Shown piece by piece: positions 45,992 to 53,584 of a stretch of DNA of 64,000 nucleotides; the first letter of the stretch is position 1, and each line of letters begins with the position of its first letter. The stretch comes from Leuconostocaceae bacterium ESL0723 (GTDB lineage: Bacteria > Bacillota > Bacilli > Lactobacillales > Lactobacillaceae), in assembly GCA_029392055.1 (NCBI GenBank), contig CP113928.1, positions 494,501 to 558,500 of the forward strand, written 5' to 3'. The translations under genes were made by a program, and so were the position numbers. Under the pieces are notes generated by a model. The model was not told the origin of the DNA and made no database searches. It saw only the letters and a program-made list of their open reading frames with translations.

Positions 45992-46642
45992 GTGAAACAA
46001 AACATCAAAAACATCTTAATGATTCACCTAATCGTGGTTTTGTTTTTCCTATTTGTGTTTTACACGCCCACTCACTTTGGTTTTTTAATTTGGAATGTTT
46101 TTTTGGCCCTTTTACCAGCTGACTTTGCCCTGCTGGCAATTTCGGCTAAAAACCGCCTACTCAAGGCCGTCTTTAGCCTGCTCTGGCTCCTCTTTTATCC
46201 CAACACTATGTACATGATTACGGACTTTATCCACCTGCAGTACATCAGTACCAGCCTGGATGTCCGTTTCCAGTACTTTAACTATGCTGTTCTTTCCGCT
46301 GGCATCTTCATTGGGGTGACCCTCGGGGTCTTGAGCCTAGAAATTATCTTCCACCGCTTCTTTGTCCGGGTCAATGACCTAACCCGGCTGGCGGTGATGT
46401 TCATCATGTCACTGATCTCGGCCTTTGGCATTTACTTGGGCCGCTTCCTGCGCTTAAATTCCTGGGATGTCTTCACCAAGTTTCAAACGGTCTGGGACAG
46501 TATCATGGGTTCACTGAGCCTGCATATGATTGCCTTTGTGGTCCTCTTTGCTGGGGTCCAATTTGCCATCCTGGTCATTTACCACTACGGTGGTCGGGTC
46601 TTAATTAATCTCTCCCTTGACAGCAATCAAGAATCCCGGTAG
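45992..46642 (+). CDS. DUF1361 family membrane protein
   Basis: The 216-residue protein has about 6-7 hydrophobic helices and the DUF1361 pattern 'FLIWNVFLALLPADFALLA' (about 30), 'LLFYPNTMYMITDFIHLQ' (about 67) and 'SAFGIYLGRFLRLNSWDVF' (about 146). The family occurs in lactobacilli, streptococci and bacilli and has no known function. It starts with GTG at 45992, 6 nt after AAAGGAGGGG. It lies 38 nt after fetB and may be in the same transcript; the infC leader follows. Confidence 0.85.
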   Translation: MKQNIKNILMIHLIVVLFFLFVFYTPTHFGFLIWNVFLALLPADFALLAISAKNRLLKAVFSLLWLLFYPNTMYMITDFIHLQYISTSLDVRFQYFNYAVLSAGIFIGVTLGVLSLEIIFHRFFVRVNDLTRLAVMFIMSLISAFGIYLGRFLRLNSWDVFTKFQTVWDSIMGSLSLHMIAFVVLFAGVQFAILVIYHYGGRVLINLSLDSNQESR

Positions 46643-46659
46643 TATATAACTGTTGAACA

Positions 46660-46774
46660 AGTAGAAGCGCCCGCTTCTCGCCCAGTGATTCCGTTGCTAG
46701 GCAGATACAGTTAGCTGTACGTTTTTCGTACGCAGTGTAAAAGTGGGTGGAACTTCGGTTTCAGCCACTTTTTT
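46660..46774 (+). promoter_or_regulatory. infC-rpmI-rplT leader with attenuator (L20-leader type)
   Basis: The 170-nt region before infC contains stacked hairpins: CTGTACG/CGTACGCAG with a T5 loop (about 46714-46735), then a terminator with AAAAGTGG (46739-46746) paired to CCACTTTT (46765-46772), an inner stem capped by a UUCG tetraloop, and a T6 tail. A terminator in the leader of this operon is the hallmark of L20/IF3-autoregulated attenuation in Firmicutes. Individual L20-binding positions cannot be assigned by eye. Confidence 0.78.
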
Positions 46775-46813
46775 CTTCGATGTTCACAAACATAAATTTG
46801 GAGGTAATTCGTC

Positions 46814-47335
46814 ATAGCACGTCAACCAAGACAAGTTGATTTAGTCAACGAAAACATTCGCGCACCACGGGTTTTGTTAATCAACGGCCGTCAGCAGCAG
46901 GAAATGTCGACTGCTGATGCTCAAAAGATTGCCGATGACCAGGGTCAGGACTTGGTCCTGGTTCAGGCCAACGGTAACCCACCGGTTGCTAAGATTATGG
47001 ACTGGGGTAAGGCTAAGTTTGAGGCGCAAAAGCGTCAAAAGGAACAGCGCAAGAACCAAAAGACAGTCCAGGTCAAGGAAGTTCGGATGTCACCAAACAT
47101 TGATTCTGGTGACTTTGAAACCCGTAAGAAGGCTGCCATTAAGTTTTTGGAAAAGGGTAACAAGGTTAAGTTGAACCTCCGTTTCCGTGGCCGGATGATT
47201 ACGCACCAAGACATTGGTCGTGAAGTGCTGGAACAAATGGCCCAGGAACTAGATGACATTGCCAAGGTTGAGCAACGTGCTAAGATGGATGGCCGCCAAA
47301 TGTTTTTGGTACTGGCACCAAAGAAAGCCAAATAA
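46814..47335 (+). CDS. infC: Translation initiation factor IF-3 (ATA start codon)
   Basis: IF-3 (173 residues) monitors start-codon selection on the 30S subunit. The frame must begin at ATA (46814-46816): GGAGG lies 9 nt upstream and the following codons give the conserved N-terminus 'ARQPRQVDLVNENIRAPRVL'; the first in-frame TTG (46874) falls inside this domain. Later motifs include 'VLVQANGNPPVAKIMDWGK' and 'RMSPNIDSGDFETRKKAAIK', then the C-terminal domain 'VKLNLRFRGRMITHQDIG'. Near-cognate AUU/AUA starts are known for infC and allow IF-3 to repress its own translation. rpmI and rplT follow. Confidence 0.93.
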   Translation: MARQPRQVDLVNENIRAPRVLLINGRQQQEMSTADAQKIADDQGQDLVLVQANGNPPVAKIMDWGKAKFEAQKRQKEQRKNQKTVQVKEVRMSPNIDSGDFETRKKAAIKFLEKGNKVKLNLRFRGRMITHQDIGREVLEQMAQELDDIAKVEQRAKMDGRQMFLVLAPKKAK

Positions 47336-47339
47336 GCAG

Positions 47340-47353
47340 GGTGGTTAGCCACC
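47340..47353 (+). other. Intercistronic mini-hairpin (infC-rpmI)
   Basis: GGTGG (47340-47344) pairs with CCACC (47349-47353) around TTAG, 14 nt before the rpmI AGGAG site; there is no T-run. Confidence 0.5.
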
Positions 47354-47380
47354 TCAAAGTAGAATTAGGAGAATTGGAAT

Positions 47381-47578
47381 ATGCCCAAGATGAAGACCCA
47401 TCGCGCATCTGCAAAGCGCTTTAAGAAGACCGCTAACGGTGGTTTTAAGTCAGCTTCAGCCTTCACGTCCCACCGTTTCCACGGTAAGACTAAGAAGCAA
47501 CGTCGTCAGCTACGTGGTACCCGGATGATGGACAAGTCAACGGTTAAGACTTACGCTAAGCTGCTCAGCACGCTTTAA
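47381..47578 (+). CDS. rpmI: Large ribosomal subunit protein bL35
   Basis: The 65-residue protein '[20 protein letters not shown]' followed by '[20 protein letters not shown]' is a typical bL35, a basic 50S protein. AGGAG lies 8 nt before the ATG. It is the middle gene of the infC-rpmI-rplT operon and is likely controlled with it by the leader attenuator. Confidence 0.97.
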   Translation: MPKMKTHRASAKRFKKTANGGFKSASAFTSHRFHGKTKKQRRQLRGTRMMDKSTVKTYAKLLSTL

Positions 47579-47632
47579 TAGCTTTCATATCAGTTGAATT
47601 TAACATTGTCTTGATTTTAGGAGGAAGAGTCC

Positions 47633-48052
47633 ATGCGAGTTAAGGGTGGAACAGTTTCACGCGCACGTCGTAAGAAGTTTATTAAGTTGGCCAAGGGTTA
47701 CCGTGGTCAGCGCCGGATCAATTTTAAGGTTGCTAAGCAGCAGGTTTATAAGTCATACCTGTACGCTTACCGTGACCGTAAGAACCGCAAGCGCAACTTC
47801 CGTAAGTTGTGGATTGCCCGTATCAATGCTGCCGCTCGGATGAACGGTCTGTCATACTCAAAGTTGATGCATGGTTTGACCCTGGCTGGGGTTGAATTGA
47901 ACCGTAAGATGTTGGCTGAATTGGCTGTGTCTGATTTTGATACCTTCACTAAGGTAGCTGACCAGGCCAAGGAAGCTTTGCAAAAGGACGGGGCCATCGT
48001 CAAGCCTCGGACTGCGGCTACGACTGATACGACCGTTTCAGTAGAACGCTAA
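47633..48052 (+). CDS. rplT: Large ribosomal subunit protein bL20, with C-terminal extension
   Basis: bL20 binds 23S rRNA early in 50S assembly and represses its own operon. The 139-residue product has the expected '[20 protein letters not shown]' basic tail, '[20 protein letters not shown]' and '[20 protein letters not shown]'. Typical bL20 has about 118 residues; here about 20 extra residues ('[20 protein letters not shown]') are added at the C-terminus. AGGAGG lies 9 nt before the ATG. It ends in an intrinsic terminator. Confidence 0.96.
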   Translation: MRVKGGTVSRARRKKFIKLAKGYRGQRRINFKVAKQQVYKSYLYAYRDRKNRKRNFRKLWIARINAAARMNGLSYSKLMHGLTLAGVELNRKMLAELAVSDFDTFTKVADQAKEALQKDGAIVKPRTAATTDTTVSVER

Positions 48053-48055
48053 TTA

Positions 48056-48080
48056 AAAACACCCACTCGGGTGTTTTTTT
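48056..48080 (+). terminator. Intrinsic terminator of infC-rpmI-rplT
   Basis: AAAACACCC pairs with GGGTGTTTT around ACTC, followed by further T residues. Confidence 0.9.
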
Positions 48081-48132
48081 GTGCCCTAAAGCTGGCAAGG
48101 AGGCAAGTGCCACCGCATTTTTTCTGGAAATA

Positions 48133-48237
48133 TGCTAAAATTGTAATAATTGAATTACGAGACAATCAAGTATTATCAATAGCATGGTTTCCATGATAAA
48201 TAGCAGTCTGAAGCCCCACCATGGTAGTGGGTTCAGA
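48133..48237 (+). promoter_or_regulatory. Extended -10 promoter and structured leader of the RNase J2-type gene
   Basis: TGCTAAAAT (48133-48141) is an extended -10, identical to the one before gatC. The leader then holds CATGG/CCATG (48183-48195) and a strong bulged stem: TCTGAA/TTCAGA outer and CCCAC/GTGGG inner helix (about 48207-48237), ending 6 nt before the AAGGAAGG site. Structured leaders of ribonuclease genes can be targets of autoregulation (inference). Confidence 0.5.
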
Positions 48238-48253
48238 TTAAAAAGGAAGGTAT

Positions 48254-50119
48254 ATGACAGATTTAAGTATTATTCCCTTTGGCGGTGTCCGCGAAAACGG
48301 GAAAAGTATGTATGCGGTAACGGTCGATGACACCATCTTTATCTTAGATGCAGGCTTGAAGTACCCAGCCACTGACCAACTTGGAATTGACGTAGTTATC
48401 CCTGATTTTGAATACCTGGTCAAGAACCAGGATAAGATTGCCGGGGTTTTCCTGACCCATGGCCATGCTGACGCCATTGGGGCACTCCCATTTCTGTTAC
48501 AGCAGATTAACGTGCCAATTTTCGGGTCAGAGATGACAATTGCTCTGGCTAAATTAGCCATCCAGGACGAGTCCGAATTAAAGGACTATGATGACTATCA
48601 CGTTGTTAACGAGAAGACCGAAATTGACTTTGGTGACGTGAAGATTTCCTTCTTCAATACCACCCACTCTATCCCAGAATCTCTGGGAATTGTGGTGGGC
48701 ACCCACTATGGTCAAGTCGTCTACACCGGTGACTTTAAGTTTGACCCAACGGCTGAAAGCTACTATCAAACTGACTTTGGTCGCCTGGTTGAAATTGGCA
48801 GCCACCCAGTGATTGCCCTGCTAGGAGATGCGGCCGGTACTGAAGACAGTGCACCGAGTGCCAGTGAGATTCAGATTCACGACTATATCCACGATACCTT
48901 CGTTGAAAACAAGGGTCGGCGGATCATTGTCGCCGCGGTGGCCTCTAACATCCAACGCATCCAACAGGTGATTGATGCCGCAGCCGCTACCAAGCGCAAA
49001 GTGATTTTATCCGGTAACGACATTGAGCAGGTGGTACACACGTCCCTGAAGTTGGGTAAGTTACACCTGCCAAAGCCCAAGGCTGAACTCTTTGCCAAGA
49101 TTAAGGATCTCGATAACCTGCCGGCTGGTGAAACCACCATTTTGGAAACCGGTCGGATGGGGGAGCCCATCAAGCACCTGAACCGGATGGCCAATGGTGA
49201 AGACCCCCACATCAATATTGGTGATGGTGACCTAGTCTTCATTACTACTACCCCCGCCACGGCCATGGAATCAATGGTGGCCCAGACCCGGAACATGCTC
49301 TTCCAGCAAGGCGCTGATGTTAAGCAGATTAGCACCGACCTGCGTTCCAGCGGTCATGCCAGTTTTGATGACCTGCAGATGATGATTAATCTGCTTAAGC
49401 CGGACTACTTCTTCCCAGTTCAGGGGGAGTACCGGGTGATGGAAACTGCTAAGAAGGCGGCCGAAGAGGTCAACATTCCAGCCAAGCACATCATGATGGC
49501 TAAGAATGGGGATCAGTACCAGTGGGATGATGGCAAGTTCATCCTCAAGGATTCTTTCACGGTCGGCGAAACCCTCATTGATGGGGCCGGCTTTAATGAC
49601 ATTGGGAATGTGGTCCTGCGTGATCGTCGCATCCTGTCTGAAGATGGCGTCTTTGTTTCTGTGGTCACCATCGACCGTAAGAAGCGCAAAGTGGTTTCTA
49701 AACCTAAGCTGACCTCCCGTGGTTTTGTCTATGTCAAGGCTAACCGGGACTTGATGCAGGAGGCTTCCCGTCTGACCGTCGAAAAAATTGAAGACTATCT
49801 GGCTAACGTGAAGGATTTTGATTGGAACGAGTTGAAGAATAACGTTCGCGAAGGTCTTTCCCGCTACCTCTTTAATGAGACCCGTCGTCGCCCAATGGTG
49901 ATGCCAGTGGTCATGGAAGTGAACCAGAACCGGCGCCCCCGCCACAACAACGGTGGTAAAAGCAACGGCAACAATAAGAGCAACGGTAACAACAAGAATA
50001 ATAATCATCCCAACAAGAAGGGGAATGAAGCTTCTAAGAAACGTAACCATAAGGGTAATCACAAGTCCCATAACAATAATCAGGGAAAGGGCTCAGCCAC
50101 TGGTCAACCGGCCAAGTAA
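48254..50119 (+). CDS. rnjB: Ribonuclease J2-type metallo-beta-lactamase/beta-CASP nuclease
   Basis: The 621-residue protein has the MBL fold (1-200), a beta-CASP domain and the RNase J C-terminal region. Motif 2 reads 'FLTHGHADAIGALPFLL' (about 74): the final His of HxHxDH is Ala, as in RNase J2 rather than the active J1. 'HSIPESLG', 'YTGDFKFDPTA' and 'SGHASFDDLQMMINLLKP' are also J2-like. Residues 555-621 form an extra Asn/Lys/Gly/His-rich low-complexity tail. J1/J2 complexes degrade and process mRNA and rRNA; J2 is probably the less active partner. The assignment to J2 over J1 is an inference from motif 2. Confidence 0.85.
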   Translation: MTDLSIIPFGGVRENGKSMYAVTVDDTIFILDAGLKYPATDQLGIDVVIPDFEYLVKNQDKIAGVFLTHGHADAIGALPFLLQQINVPIFGSEMTIALAKLAIQDESELKDYDDYHVVNEKTEIDFGDVKISFFNTTHSIPESLGIVVGTHYGQVVYTGDFKFDPTAESYYQTDFGRLVEIGSHPVIALLGDAAGTEDSAPSASEIQIHDYIHDTFVENKGRRIIVAAVASNIQRIQQVIDAAAATKRKVILSGNDIEQVVHTSLKLGKLHLPKPKAELFAKIKDLDNLPAGETTILETGRMGEPIKHLNRMANGEDPHINIGDGDLVFITTTPATAMESMVAQTRNMLFQQGADVKQISTDLRSSGHASFDDLQMMINLLKPDYFFPVQGEYRVMETAKKAAEEVNIPAKHIMMAKNGDQYQWDDGKFILKDSFTVGETLIDGAGFNDIGNVVLRDRRILSEDGVFVSVVTIDRKKRKVVSKPKLTSRGFVYVKANRDLMQEASRLTVEKIEDYLANVKDFDWNELKNNVREGLSRYLFNETRRRPMVMPVVMEVNQNRRPRHNNGGKSNGNNKSNGNNKNNNHPNKKGNEASKKRNHKGNHKSHNNNQGKGSATGQPAK

Positions 50120-50167
50120 AGTGGCTGGGTCTTTGACCTCAAACATAATGGAGGTAAAGAAGTTAAT

Positions 50168-51088
50168 TTGACTAAGAAACTTACCCCAGAATTACAAGCC
50201 CTGCTAGAGCGTGGCCAGGCCGAACATCAGGCCGGCAACTGGCACCAGGCGGCCGAAACTTTTGCTGAGCTTTATCAGGCTTGGCCGGCCTTTGACAGTA
50301 ACTACCGCTTGGTAACAGCCCTCTTTATGGACCACCAGTACCAACTGGCCGCTGACTATGCCGACGATTTTTTGCCGGACTACTTGGAAGATGTCAGTCA
50401 TTTCAAGCTGGTAGTGGCGATAGCGGTTCAGAACCACAACTTCGTCGATGCCCAGCAGCTGGTGATGACCAGTGAGGATGCTGACCTAAGAAAGGAACTG
50501 CTGGCCGGTATCCGTGCCGATGAAGAAGAGGCCGGTGAGACGATGGCCACGACCTTTAAAACCGTGGCCCGTCAGTTCTATCACATGAGTGACTACGATT
50601 TACCGGCCCAACATGAGCGCTACCAGGCGGCCCACTACCTGCCGGTTGACCAGTTTGTGACCGGTGCCAAATTCTTGCTGGTTGACCCATACACCTTACC
50701 GGTGATGCGGGCGACCCTCCTAGAGGATTTGGCTAAGCTAGGTGTCAGTGATGAACTGGGTTATCGCTGGGTTGATGGGCAGAACTACCAGGCCAAAATT
50801 AATGATTTGCCCCTGGCGGTGGACTCGCCTCAGTATCGTGACATTGTGGCCTTTCTGGCCGAAACGGTGGGGCAACAAGACCCCATCGCCTATGAAAACC
50901 TGGTCCAGCAAACCCGAATGGAACTAACTCTGCTCTTTCCAATGATTGAGCCGGCGGTTAGTGACCCTAAGGCTTGGGCCCAGGTCAATCTGTCGAATTA
51001 TTACCAGGAAGACAGTACCGCTGAGAGTGCTGGCCAGGCCAGTATTCACCGGCAGGTTCAGCAGGTCTTAAATGAGATGATGTCTTGA
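50168..51088 (+). CDS. Tetratricopeptide repeat protein (YpiA-like)
   Basis: The 306-residue cytoplasmic protein starts with a TPR-like helical pair 'ELQALLERGQAEHQAGNWHQ' and continues through 'RLVTALFMDHQYQLAADYAD' and 'KLVVAIAVQNHNFVDAQQL'; the second half is helical without recognised motifs. The family is common in Firmicutes and unassigned functionally. The TTG start at 50168 lies 12 nt after GGAGGT, a long spacing, so the true start is somewhat uncertain. The spacer carries GGTC-TTT-GACC (50128-50138), a mini-hairpin. Confidence 0.75.
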   Translation: MTKKLTPELQALLERGQAEHQAGNWHQAAETFAELYQAWPAFDSNYRLVTALFMDHQYQLAADYADDFLPDYLEDVSHFKLVVAIAVQNHNFVDAQQLVMTSEDADLRKELLAGIRADEEEAGETMATTFKTVARQFYHMSDYDLPAQHERYQAAHYLPVDQFVTGAKFLLVDPYTLPVMRATLLEDLAKLGVSDELGYRWVDGQNYQAKINDLPLAVDSPQYRDIVAFLAETVGQQDPIAYENLVQQTRMELTLLFPMIEPAVSDPKAWAQVNLSNYYQEDSTAESAGQASIHRQVQQVLNEMMS

Positions 51089-51109
51089 CATTTAATCCGT
51101 TGAAAAAGG

Positions 51110-51138
51110 TTTACTTTTATAGGCCTGCTTAGTATAAT
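51110..51138 (+). promoter_or_regulatory. tuf promoter P1
   Basis: TTTACT (51110-51115), 17-nt spacer, perfect TATAAT (51133-51138). Confidence 0.65.
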
Positions 51139-51177
51139 CGTTGATGGCGCTAAAAGCCGAAAGACACAAGTTCTGGC

Positions 51178-51206
51178 TTGTGTTTAAACGATTTTCGTTG
51201 TAAAAT
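51178..51206 (+). promoter_or_regulatory. tuf promoter P2
   Basis: TTGTGT (51178-51183), 17-nt spacer, TAAAAT (51201-51206). An ACACAAG/CTTGTGT hairpin (about 51164-51183) overlaps its -35 and would also form in the P1 transcript. Confidence 0.5.
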
Positions 51207-51262
51207 AACTGTATACGATTTTTTCAGTTTTGCTGGAAAAACAAAATTTGGAGGAAACTACA

Positions 51263-52450
51263 TTGGCTAAGGAAACTTACGTTCGGAATAAGCCCCACGT
51301 TAACATTGGTACGATCGGCCACGTCGATCACGGTAAGACTACTTTGACTGCTGCTATCTCAAAGGTATTGGCTGAGAAGGATGGTGGTACTGCTACTGAT
51401 TTCGCTGAAATCGATAACGCTCCTGAAGAAAAGGAACGTGGTATCACGATTAACACTTCACACATCGAGTACGAGACTGACAAGCGTCACTATGCCCACA
51501 TCGATGCCCCTGGTCACGCCGATTACGTTAAGAACATGATCACTGGTGCCGCTCAGATGGATGGTGCTATCTTGGTTGTTGCCGCAACTGATGGTCCTAT
51601 GCCACAGACTCGTGAGCACATCTTGCTTGCCCGTCAGGTTGGTGTTGAACACTTGGTAGTCTTCTTGAACAAGACTGACTTGGTTGATGACCCAGAATTG
51701 ATTGACTTGGTTGAGATGGAAGTTCGTGAACTTTTGTCAGAGTACGATTTCCCTGGTGATGACATTCCTGTTATCAAGGGTTCAGCTTTGAAGGCTTTGG
51801 AAGGTGATCCAGAGCAAGAAAAGGTTATCCTTGAATTGATGGATGCCGTTGATGAATACATCCCAACGCCAGCCCGTGAAGATGACAAGCCATTCTTGAT
51901 GCCTGTCGAAGATGTCTTCACTATCACTGGTCGTGGAACTGTTGCATCTGGTCGTGTTGACCGTGGTGTTTTGACTACTGGTAACGAAGTTGAAATCGTC
52001 GGTTTGAAGGACGAAGTTAAGAAGACTACGGTTACTGGAATCGAAATGTTCCGTAAGACTTTGGAAGAAGCTCAGGCTGGTGATAACATTGGTGCTTTAC
52101 TTCGTGGTGTTGACCGTGACCAGATCGAACGTGGTCAAGTTTTGGCTGCTCCTGGTTCAATCAAGACCCACAAGAAGTTCAAGGCCGAAGTTTATGTCTT
52201 GACTAAGGAAGAAGGTGGCCGTCACACGCCATTCTTCACTAACTATCGTCCACAGTTCTACTTCCACACTACTGATGTAACTGGTGTTGTTGAACTGCCA
52301 GAAGGTGTTGAAATGGTTATGCCTGGTGACCAAGTAACGTTTGACGTTGAATTGATTGCACCAGTTGCCATTGAAAAGGGATTGAAGTTTACTGTTCGTG
52401 AAGGTGGCCACACTGTTGGTGCCGGAACGGTTACTGAAATCGAAGATTAA
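51263..52450 (+). CDS. tuf: Elongation factor Tu (TTG start codon)
   Basis: EF-Tu (395 residues) delivers aminoacyl-tRNA to the ribosome. Its GTPase has '[17 protein letters not shown]' (about 18), '[20 protein letters not shown]' (about 80) and 'NKTDLVDD' (about 135); domains II and III are complete to '[18 protein letters not shown]'. The canonical N-terminus '[15 protein letters not shown]' begins one codon after a TTG (51263) placed 8 nt after GGAGG. An in-frame ATG at 51230 lies upstream of this Shine-Dalgarno and would add 11 unrelated residues. TTG is unusual for so abundant a protein. It is monocistronic with two promoters. Confidence 0.95.
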   Translation: MAKETYVRNKPHVNIGTIGHVDHGKTTLTAAISKVLAEKDGGTATDFAEIDNAPEEKERGITINTSHIEYETDKRHYAHIDAPGHADYVKNMITGAAQMDGAILVVAATDGPMPQTREHILLARQVGVEHLVVFLNKTDLVDDPELIDLVEMEVRELLSEYDFPGDDIPVIKGSALKALEGDPEQEKVILELMDAVDEYIPTPAREDDKPFLMPVEDVFTITGRGTVASGRVDRGVLTTGNEVEIVGLKDEVKKTTVTGIEMFRKTLEEAQAGDNIGALLRGVDRDQIERGQVLAAPGSIKTHKKFKAEVYVLTKEEGGRHTPFFTNYRPQFYFHTTDVTGVVELPEGVEMVMPGDQVTFDVELIAPVAIEKGLKFTVREGGHTVGAGTVTEIED

Positions 52451-52460
52451 TATCTTCATG

Positions 52461-52484
52461 AAAAACGCCCACGGGCGTTTTTTT
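52461..52484 (+). terminator. Intrinsic terminator of tuf
   Basis: AAAAACGCC pairs with GGCGTTTTT around a 4-nt loop, followed by more T residues. Confidence 0.9.
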
Positions 52485-52500
52485 GTGCCCTAAATCATAT

Positions 52501-52536
52501 AAAAAGGATGGCACCGTTGTCGGTGCCATCCTTTTT
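52501..52536. terminator. Second, bidirectional terminator between tuf and the small minus-strand ORF
   Basis: AAAAAGGATGGCACCG (52501-52516) pairs perfectly with its complement (52521-52536) around TTGT: 16 bp with A/T flanks. It ends 4 nt from the stop of the 42-codon ORF and also backs up the tuf terminator. Confidence 0.92.
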
Positions 52537-52539
52537 GAT

Positions 52540-52668
52540 TTACTGCTGTTGGTTGTTTTTACCCAAGGCCTTGGCCCGTTCCTGACTGTTACGGTCTTCA
52601 TCGGGGAGGCTGATTAGGTCATCTAGGGGTGAATTAGTTCGTTCTTCTTGGTTTACAATTCTTGCCAT
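52540..52668 (-). CDS. Small acidic/polar protein of unknown function (42 residues)
   Basis: Read directly: ATG at 52668, stop TAA at 52540-52542, with GGAGG 9 nt upstream. The product runs 'MARIVNQEERTNSPLDDLIS', then 'LPDEDRNSQERAKALGKNNQ' plus QQ. It is hydrophilic, without membrane segment or known motif. Support for it being real: a strong ribosome-binding site, a matching terminator immediately downstream on the same strand, and no other gene in the gap. It lies between tuf and the MnmM-like gene. I do not recognise the family. Confidence 0.7.
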   Translation of the reverse strand: MARIVNQEERTNSPLDDLISLPDEDRNSQERAKALGKNNQQQ

Positions 52669-52725
52669 TGCTTGCTACCTCCAATTAATGAGAAGTTCAT
52701 GGTTTGTATTATACCACGTACAAGC

Positions 52726-53247
52726 CTAGATTCGTTCGACTAGGAAGGCGCTCACCTCACCACTACGGTAAAAGGCCCGGCGGTAATCCAGCGGCCGGAG
52801 ACGGTCAAAGCTACTCTGCCAAGAATCCGGCACGGTATCAAACTTTACAATCAAGAGACCGCCATGATTGAGATAGGGGAGGGTAGCCAGAATTTTACTA
52901 TAGCTGTCGTCGGTATAGAGCGCTTGGCCGCCCGTGTCACTGGAATAATCAAAGATAATCAAACTTAGCGCCTGATTAGGGTCCAGGTCAGTTTGGCCGA
53001 GCTGACTAACATCGTGCTGGTAAATGGTAACCCGGTCATTGAGGCCAGACATAAAGAGACCGCTGACGGCTTGGTTAGCCTGGTCACGGTCGCTCAGGTA
53101 GGCCAGGACTTGGCCGGTTGGGCCAACGCGACTGGCCAAAAAATTGGTGTTGATCCCATTGAGACCGGTGGCATCAGCGACCCAGTCACCAGGTTGCACC
53201 TGGGCCTCAATCATTTGGTGGACAAATTGGTTCGTGGAAAATAGCAT
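52726..53247 (-). CDS. Class I SAM-dependent methyltransferase, MnmM/YtqB-like
   Basis: The protein (173 residues from the ATG at 53247, 6 nt after AAAGGGC) resembles the YtqB/MnmM family of tRNA U34 methyltransferases in size and order: 'QMIEAQVQPGDWVADATG' at the place of SAM motif I, an acidic residue after strand 2 ('YLSDRDQAN'), 'LIIFDYSSDTGG' at motif IV and 'LPYLNHGGLLIVKFDT' at motif VI. Motif I reads DATGLNG where the family has a DATxGNG-like pattern, so activity is uncertain. It is transcribed away from leuS and its T-box. Confidence 0.6.
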   Translation of the reverse strand: MLFSTNQFVHQMIEAQVQPGDWVADATGLNGINTNFLASRVGPTGQVLAYLSDRDQANQAVSGLFMSGLNDRVTIYQHDVSQLGQTDLDPNQALSLIIFDYSSDTGGQALYTDDSYSKILATLPYLNHGGLLIVKFDTVPDSWQSSFDRLRPLDYRRAFYRSGEVSAFLVERI

Positions 53248-53326
53248 AGTACGCCCTTTCAACAAGGATTTAGTCGGCAGTTTACCGCTCCGATTATAAC
53301 GAAAAGGGCGGTCACTGTGGTATACT

Positions 53327-53557
53327 TTAGGTATTCTTCAACACTAGTATACACGCAGCGGTCCACCAGAAACCAGGCGGGGTTGCGAGCCTGGCAAGCG
53401 GCGTGTAGAACTCAGTTGAATGGTTTTGCCGGTGAACGATAGTAGTCGGTGACGTGTGTTCGCGTTAAGACTTCTAAGGCGTTTTTACGTGAATGTAGGT
53501 GGTACCGCGATACTTTGTCGCCCTACGTCATGCTTTTTAGTGTGGCGTAGGTTTTTT
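53327..53557 (+). promoter_or_regulatory. T-box riboswitch of leuS (Leu, CTC specifier)
   Basis: An extended -10 (TGGTATACT, ending 53326) starts the leader. Stem I: TTCAAC pairs with GTTGAA at its base and ACACGC with GCGTGT above the specifier loop; the loop's 3' side reads GAA-CTC-A with CTC (Leu) at 53411-53413. The conserved T-box GTAGGTGGTACCGCG is at 53495-53509, followed by a terminator with CCTACGTCA (53522-53530) paired to TGGCGTAGG and T7. Uncharged tRNA-Leu (GAG) should favour the antiterminator and turn on leuS. Confidence 0.92.
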
Positions 53558-53584
53558 TAATTTTAAGCTATAAAGGAGATTAGC

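Noticed and set aside
49271-50071. Long minus-strand ORF opposite the RNase J gene (266 codons)
   Set aside because: It mirrors the coding strand of a clear RNase J gene; the repetitive Val/Ile-rich product comes from the complement of Asn/Lys codons, and no ribosome-binding site supports it.
49920-50119. Asn/Lys-rich 3' end of the RNase J gene as a frameshift artefact
   Set aside because: The frame stays open to a normal stop, codon use stays consistent (AAC/AAG/GGT), and low-complexity tails are known in proteins of this group.
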